A DNA stretch of 8,521 nucleotides from assembly GCA_937925655.1 (NCBI GenBank), contig CALAMC010000028.1, positions 1 through 8,521 of the forward strand, written 5' to 3'. Below, one piece after another: positions 5,926 to 8,521 of the stretch (position 1 is its first letter; every line of letters begins with the position of its first letter). The notes beneath the pieces were generated by a model, which worked only from the letters and a program-made list of their open reading frames with translations, had not been told where the DNA came from and searched no databases. The DNA comes from an uncultured candidate division Zixibacteria bacterium. GTDB taxonomy: Bacteria > Zixibacteria > MSB-5A5 > GN15 > PGXB01. The position numbers and the translations under genes were made by a program.

Positions 5926-7401
5926 TTATGACAGGGCGAGATTTTTTTCGAAAGTAACCGCTCCCAAAACGGAATCAACGTAGAAATAGCTTTCTTGATG
6001 GAAGGGCAAATAAAAGAGCTCGACGGTTTCCGGGATGAATGCCGCCGATTCCGTCGAGATATTCTTTTTGCGCCCGGTCTGTTCCCGGCCAATTGCCACC
6101 TCGGCGAAGGTCAGGGCCTCATCCAGACCGACAGTTACCGGCTGGAAATTGTGTTCAAGGATATCGATCGATTCCGGGCGAAACCGGGGGAAGGCCGCCG
6201 ACATCCGTTTAGACAGTCTGAATATGGCCTCGAAGTTGCGAGTCCGAAAGCCCGGAATCACTATCCGGTCCGAATCATAGATGCCTCCGAAAAGAATTTT
6301 CAGGCGAGCCATATTGGAAGCGTTGACTTTAAGGGCCCAAAACGGAAAATACCTGTCCCGCGGATTATTGTCGGGAGATATGACGGCTTTCAGGCTCCGC
6401 GCGATAATCGGGTTATCATCAAGGAAACTAAGCTCGTGGCAATTGTGGCAGACGTAAACATATGACTGCTGTCCCGGCAGATCGACGCCGCAGTTAGCAC
6501 AACGGTGCAGGTCCACGGACAGGTGTCCGAAATTTATAAGCGGTCCATCGTCAAATTGCCAATCTTCAAAAGGCTTTGTGTCTTCGTTTTCAATTTCAAT
6601 TCGCCCCGTGATGCCATCGACGGTAAATGTCCGGAAGACCCCTGCAATACGGCATTGGACGCGACAATAAGGGAAATATATGACAGAGCCTTGGGGATGG
6701 AATAGGCGGGTCTGATTTTTACCGAAGTCCCCCATGTTCATCGCATCCCACAGGCCGAGTCTTCTTTCAATGGATGAGCGGACTGTCTCCCAGGGTTTAA
6801 GGACGGGAATGTTAATGAATCCCGCTTCGATATTCTCGCGCGAATAGGGCATCAGACACAGATAGTCGGTGCGCATCCCCAGAGAAGGCGGGATGTCATT
6901 CATATCCGGCCCGGCCTGGAAAGTGCTGCTATATGACGAAAGAGAGATATTCGTCATTTTATCCTGACGAGTAGCTGTTTCCGGGGCCGCCTGATAACCA
7001 CCGAAGCCGGAACTGTCATAGGAGGTGCTGTCGCCGGCCGATCTTTCGACGATTTCGTTGCGCAGTTTAAGAAGGATTCCGTCGATTTTCCAGAAGGGGA
7101 AGTAGTACCAGGTGAATTTGACATCGGACCCGGTCAAGGGCCGATTGCTTTCCTTTAAGTAGCGGTCGAGACAGAAGCGGATTTCGCGCTCGTTTTTTCG
7201 GCTTTTGACCAGATAGGCCGGAGGAATATCGGGCATTCTGATGCGCAGGGCGGACCCGCAATGCTCGCAAGTCAGGACAAAGAAATCCTTCTCAAGCTCG
7301 AGCGGCCCCCCGCATCCGGGGCAGGTAGCCCCGATAAAAAAGCCGGATTTATTATGGGCCTTTAAGGCTGTTTGCTCGCGAACCCGCATGGGATATGTCA
7401 A
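5926..7401 (-). CDS. Zinc-ribbon protein paired with the SPFH protein
   Basis: The 491-residue product carries two treble-cysteine zinc ribbons. The N-terminal one is Cys27, 30, 45 and 48 (CPGCGG, then CEHCGS). The second is Cys301, 304, 318 and 321 (CANCG, then CHNC). Between and after them are soluble-looking regions of unknown fold containing repeated 'YYFPFWK', 'YFPFWALKV' and 'FYLPFH' segments. No membrane helix is evident. The start is uncertain. TTG at 7401 directly follows the upstream gene's TAG, and ATG at 7389 would shorten the protein by four residues. Neither has a good ribosome site, which suggests translational coupling. It lies in an operon downstream of an SPFH protein of the YdjI type. 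In Bacillus subtilis a zinc-ribbon gene (ydjG) also sits near ydjI, so partnership is plausible. The molecular function is unknown. Confidence 0.85.
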   Translation of the reverse strand: MTYPMRVREQTALKAHNKSGFFIGATCPGCGGPLELEKDFFVLTCEHCGSALRIRMPDIPPAYLVKSRKNEREIRFCLDRYLKESNRPLTGSDVKFTWYYFPFWKIDGILLKLRNEIVERSAGDSTSYDSSGFGGYQAAPETATRQDKMTNISLSSYSSTFQAGPDMNDIPPSLGMRTDYLCLMPYSRENIEAGFINIPVLKPWETVRSSIERRLGLWDAMNMGDFGKNQTRLFHPQGSVIYFPYCRVQCRIAGVFRTFTVDGITGRIEIENEDTKPFEDWQFDDGPLINFGHLSVDLHRCANCGVDLPGQQSYVYVCHNCHELSFLDDNPIIARSLKAVISPDNNPRDRYFPFWALKVNASNMARLKILFGGIYDSDRIVIPGFRTRNFEAIFRLSKRMSAAFPRFRPESIDILEHNFQPVTVGLDEALTFAEVAIGREQTGRKKNISTESAAFIPETVELFYLPFHQESYFYVDSVLGAVTFEKNLALS

Positions 7402-8521
7402 CTACACGGCGGGTTTATCATCGATTCTCTGCCCGCATTCGCCGCAGAATTTCGAACCCGGAATGACTTCGGCGGAACAATGGGGGCAGTATGTTTTAGC
7501 ATCGAGTTTATGTCCGCAATACAGACAGAAGTTGGCTTCGGTCGGCAGTTCCTGGTTGCACGAAGGGCATTTATTCATGACGACCATGATATGCCCGCAG
7601 CGATAGCAATAGCGCGATTGTTCGGGGGTATCGGCATGGCATTTGGGGCAGGTGACCGTGGCCACCGGTTCGCGGCGAAGATCGGTCTGTTCCGGTTTAA
7701 AGACATTACTCATAACGCCCGGAAGCATCAGTCCGACTCCGGCGGCCATGCCCATCCCGGCGCCGGTTCCGGCCGGACCACTGGGTGAGCCCAGACCCTT
7801 GGCCAGCTCGAATTTGAGGAATTTATCCAGATCGCCCACCGCTTCCAGCCCGGAGCGCTGGTCGATCATTTTGGAGACTTCCTCGGGCGGGGTGATCGAA
7901 GAGATATAGAAATCGATCAATTCCAAACCGTATTTTTCAAATTCGCCCTTCACGATATTTTTAAAGTCGCCGGCCAGTTCGGTATATATGGCGGGAAGGT
8001 CAAGAATGGTGTCGAGCCGTTCGCCGAGCAGGTCGTTAAGGCGGGCGATGATGACGTCGCGTAAATAACTTTGTATGTCGGCCGTAGTATAACGTGATTG
8101 ACGCCCTACGATTGAGTTCAGAAAAAGAATGGGATTGTCGATGCGCATCGTGAAGGCGCCATGACCGCGGAGTCGGATGAGTCCCAGTTTGCTGTCCCGG
8201 AAGGTGACCGGATGGGTGGTACCCCATTTCAAGTCGGTGAATGTTTTAAGGTTACAAAAATAGACTTCAGCCCTGAATGGCGAATTGAAACCGAACGGAA
8301 AGGCCAACAGTCGGGTTAGAATCGGCACGTTCATGGATGTCAGGGTATGGCGGCCGGTGGTAAAAGTATCGGCGGCGTGGCCGTCTTTAAAAAATATGGC
8401 GGTCTGACTATCGCGGACAATAAGTTGGGCGCCAAGTTTGAAATCGGCGGAACCCTCCTGCGGGAGGCGGTGAATCATTTCCTCGCCGGACGGGTCAATC
8501 CATTCGATTACTTCGATTAAC
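7402..8521 (-). CDS. SPFH-domain (YdjI/virion core protein-like) protein, 5' end cut off
   Basis: This is the SPFH-domain family of B. subtilis YdjI, often named 'virion core protein', which forms membrane-associated assemblies. Recognisable blocks are KLGAQLIVRDSQTAIFF-x-DG, FNSPFRAEVYFCN, FTDLKWGT, IRLRGHGAF, EFEKYGLELIDFYISSITPPEEV and GDLDKFLKFELAKG. A Gly/Met-rich linker follows. Three zinc ribbons end the protein: CPKC/CYRC (from Cys277, counted from the ATG at 8478), CPSC/CLYC and CPHC/CGEC. The frame stays open upstream of that ATG to the window edge and encodes LIEVIEWIDPSGEE. This matches the family's N-terminal EVIEW motif, so the true start lies beyond base 8521 and the ATG at 8478 is internal. 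It ends in TAG at 7402-7404, abutting the next gene of the operon. Confidence 0.92.
   Translation of the reverse strand, partial: LIEVIEWIDPSGEEMIHRLPQEGSADFKLGAQLIVRDSQTAIFFKDGHAADTFTTGRHTLTSMNVPILTRLLAFPFGFNSPFRAEVYFCNLKTFTDLKWGTTHPVTFRDSKLGLIRLRGHGAFTMRIDNPILFLNSIVGRQSRYTTADIQSYLRDVIIARLNDLLGERLDTILDLPAIYTELAGDFKNIVKGEFEKYGLELIDFYISSITPPEEVSKMIDQRSGLEAVGDLDKFLKFELAKGLGSPSGPAGTGAGMGMAAGVGLMLPGVMSNVFKPEQTDLRREPVATVTCPKCHADTPEQSRYCYRCGHIMVVMNKCPSCNQELPTEANFCLYCGHKLDAKTYCPHCSAEVIPGSKFCGECGQRIDDKPAV

Noticed and set aside
8476..8478. ATG as the start of the SPFH protein
   Set aside because: The frame continues upstream to the window edge and encodes LIEVIEWIDPSGEE, matching the family N-terminus. 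This ATG is internal.

Overview
The window (8,521 bases, about half G+C) is bacterial and gene-dense. It probably comes from an uncultured lineage of the Zixibacteria/FCB type. The best clue is the C-terminal dockerin-like module of the secreted protein at 3811-5802: two D-x-N-x-D-G repeats, each ending near a 'GG(P/G)-P/A' turn, is a style I associate with Zixibacteria-like genomes. This placement is an inference from memory, not a search result.

Layout. (1) 122-1111, plus strand: a radical SAM enzyme with a C-terminal cysteine cluster. (2) 1116-2477, minus strand: a class II CPD photolyase. It is interrupted by an in-frame TGA at 1221-1223, exactly where the family has a conserved Trp. The next 34 codons still encode the family's C-terminus, up to a TAA four bases from the convergent radical SAM stop. 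(3) 2594-3331, minus strand: a membrane-anchored SIMPL (DUF541) protein, followed by a good intrinsic terminator that separates it from the photolyase. (4) 3332-3810: a 479-base divergent intergenic region with promoter-like elements and several inverted repeats. (5) 3811-5802, plus strand: a secreted beta-helix protein with a carboxypeptidase-regulatory-like domain and a dockerin-like tail, followed by three hairpins, the last a strong terminator. (6) 5926-7401 and 7402-8521, minus strand: a two-gene operon. The upstream gene encodes an SPFH-domain protein of the YdjI/'virion core protein' family with three C-terminal zinc ribbons and runs off the right edge. The downstream gene encodes a protein with two zinc ribbons and abuts it (TAG directly followed by TTG).

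The genes do not form one pathway. Only the SPFH/zinc-ribbon pair looks like a functional unit, probably at the membrane. The most notable observation is the photolyase TGA: a fresh nonsense mutation, a sequence error, or programmed UGA read-through. Wholesale recoding of UGA is unlikely, because other genes here use TGG for Trp and the SIMPL gene appears to end in TGA. I saw no CRISPR array, tRNA, rRNA or insertion sequence, and no convincing new multi-gene system.
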